NCBI GenBank assembly: GCA_028702365.1
Contig: JAQVOZ010000002.1
Span: forward strand, 1-24,776
Direction: 5' to 3'
DNA: 24,776 nt
DNA from: Candidatus Omnitrophota bacterium
GTDB taxonomy: Bacteria > Omnitrophota > Gorgyraeia > Duberdicusellales > 4484-171
Position 1 is the stretch's first letter, and the number at the start of each line of letters is the position of its first letter. Positions 23,607 through 24,776 of this stretch are shown in pieces. Position numbers and translations under genes: made by a program. The notes below the pieces were generated by a model. That model did no database searches. It had not been told where the DNA came from and saw only the letters and a list, made by a program, of their open reading frames with translations.

Positions 23607-24776
23607 TTACAGGCCGCGGGAAAGTAAAGATTTTATCTTAAACCTTAGGCCTTGCGGAAGATTTACCCATACTTTTGCGATTAAATTACCGAACATGCTT
23701 TTTTTGAAAGATTTCAGCCTATCGTTTTGAATAATTTTTTTTAATCCTTTTTCGCTCACAACAATCTTTTGAAAATGTTCATCCATCAAAATATTTTTCT
23801 GGTTTCGCTTTCTATTGTATTTAGGAAAAAATGATTTTATCAACTCTACGGTAAATTTATCGGGATTCTTTACTTTTTTTTCAAGCCACGGTTTCTGCGA
23901 ATCTATAATGTCATAACTGATAGCCCTGTACATAATATAGTCGGCGGGAATATTTCCTTCTATCACCCATTCATTATCTATACAATATGATTTTCCTTCT
24001 TTTCGCACTATATTCCTGAAAATAAATTCTATCGCCTCTCCCCTAAGCAAAGGAAAACCTTCGCTGTCATTGGTTCCTATGAAATAACGCTCTATCATTT
24101 CCCTGTAATACACTCTTAATAATTCTAGAATTTTCTCCGGGAAATTCTGCGCAGCCGTCGCCTTAAAAATATCGAAAGTCATCAAATCACCCGGACACCA
24201 GGGACTATCGCCGACAACGTGCTTTAATTTAAGGCCGCTCTCTTCAACAATAATGTTTTTAGATTCACCGGATAATCTTTTTTTCTCAATATGCATGACT
24301 GGATTAAGTTTGGTCGTTGTAACGCATTGATATTCTTTACGCCTTTTTACGGAAAATTTTTTGGCTATCCAGTCCGGTTCGTTGATAGAACCCGGGCCGC
24401 TTAAGCTTGCGACAACTAAAAAAGAGTTAGAAAGTTCTCTGATAAGCCCGGCTTCAGATAACGTCTTAACTGCAAGGCCTTCGTGAAAAGTATGCACTTT
24501 TGAGGTGCCGTAAGAATCAAAAGGTATATCTATCCAATTGTGCAGATAAAAATCATTATCTTGCCCGCTATCGCTTATTATGGTGGAGGCAAATTTATAA
24601 TCAGGAAAACAATAATAAAAAGACACGTTGGAAAACCCGGCAGCTTTTAAAAGTTTCGCCAGGCCTTGGCGGCAAAAGGTTACGGGGCCTGGTTCATCGG
24701 GGTAATCCTGTATGCCGTCAAAAACCTTTCCTGTATGGTCCTCGGCAAAACCGCTCCAAAATTTAAGTCCGATTTT
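23607..24776 (-). CDS. SAM-dependent methyltransferase with a C-terminal kinase-like domain, 5' end outside the window
   Basis: The frame is open to the window edge, so the first residues are missing and 389 residues are visible. The visible part starts KIGLKFWSGFAEDHTGKVFDG, followed by VTFCRQGLAKLLKAAGF and YYCFPDYKFASTI, the end of a methyltransferase family common in O-antigen loci. A GTG at 24626 is in frame but is not the start, because the homology begins upstream of it. The C-terminal part (near 24060-23960) has a pattern like a kinase catalytic loop and metal site: AIEFIFRNIV then IDNEW, where a kinase would have D-x4-N and a DFG-type Asp. The first Asp is replaced by Glu. WbdD-type chain terminators combine a methyltransferase and a kinase, but this similarity is only an inference. 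It is the first gene of the visible operon. Confidence 0.72.
   Translation of the reverse strand, partial: KIGLKFWSGFAEDHTGKVFDGIQDYPDEPGPVTFCRQGLAKLLKAAGFSNVSFYYCFPDYKFASTIISDSGQDNDFYLHNWIDIPFDSYGTSKVHTFHEGLAVKTLSEAGLIRELSNSFLVVASLSGPGSINEPDWIAKKFSVKRRKEYQCVTTTKLNPVMHIEKKRLSGESKNIIVEESGLKLKHVVGDSPWCPGDLMTFDIFKATAAQNFPEKILELLRVYYREMIERYFIGTNDSEGFPLLRGEAIEFIFRNIVRKEGKSYCIDNEWVIEGNIPADYIMYRAISYDIIDSQKPWLEKKVKNPDKFTVELIKSFFPKYNRKRNQKNILMDEHFQKIVVSEKGLKKIIQNDRLKSFKKSMFGNLIAKVWVNLPQGLRFKIKSLLSRGL

Noticed and set aside
1..24776. CRISPR arrays, tRNA or rRNA genes, insertion sequences, defence systems
   Set aside because: No regularly spaced repeat, no clover-leaf sequence, no transposase and no nuclease or toxin gene was seen apart from the XseA N-terminus, which is a housekeeping nuclease.

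Overview
The window is an AT-rich, gene-dense bacterial segment of 22 genes, all on the minus strand (so transcription runs from high to low coordinates). Nearly all of it is one surface-glycan locus. It carries fourteen glycosyltransferases of several families (GT2, GT4, GT9, GT39-like, GT87-like and an unassigned GT-B), three methyltransferase domains, an initiating polyprenyl-phosphate glycosyl-1-phosphate transferase, a Wzx-type flippase, an O-antigen ligase/polymerase, a polysaccharide deacetylase and a UDP-GlcNAc 2-epimerase. The last gene is the N-terminus of a housekeeping nuclease subunit (XseA). GT9 heptosyltransferase-like and WaaE-like genes point to a diderm that makes lipopolysaccharide. 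The AT-rich coding, the style of the XseA N-terminus and the mix of families look like an uncultivated diderm such as Omnitrophota or a neighbour. That assignment is an impression, not a proof.

Layout in transcription order. (1) 24776-19960: a 5'-truncated methyltransferase with a C-terminal kinase-like domain, a GT-B glycosyltransferase, a GT2 and a second methyltransferase. (2) 19952-14925: a GT-C membrane glycosyltransferase, a polyprenyl-phosphate sugar synthase-like GT2, the flippase and a rhamnosyltransferase-type GT2. (3) 14922-11338: a GT2-methyltransferase fusion, the deacetylase and a GT4. (4) 11337-7814: a likely internal promoter, the frameshifted UDP-GlcNAc 2-epimerase and two GT4 enzymes. 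(5) 7812-5199: the initiating transferase and the ligase/polymerase. (6) 5198-5081: an intergenic block of nested palindromes. (7) 5080-226: a LPS-core-like set (WaaE-like GT2, two GT9, another WaaE-like GT2) and a GT87-like membrane enzyme. (8) 225-1: xseA, whose ATG directly follows the preceding stop.

The working model is Wzx/Wzy-style assembly. The WbaP-like enzyme charges the lipid carrier, cytoplasmic GTs extend the unit, the flippase exports it, and the O-antigen ligase-like protein polymerises it or joins it to the lipid A core built by the GT9/WaaE-like set. Two GT-C enzymes, perhaps fed by the polyprenyl-phosphate sugar synthase, could decorate the glycan on the outer side of the inner membrane. 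Methyltransferases and the deacetylase would tailor it. No Wzz, Wza or Wzc homologue is present here.

Most neighbours overlap or lie within a few bases of each other, so much of the locus is probably cotranscribed. The longest spacers are 118 bases (5081-5198, palindromes) and 111 bases (11227-11337, promoter candidate). No stretch over 300 bases lacks a gene. I saw no tRNA, rRNA, CRISPR array, insertion sequence or defence gene.
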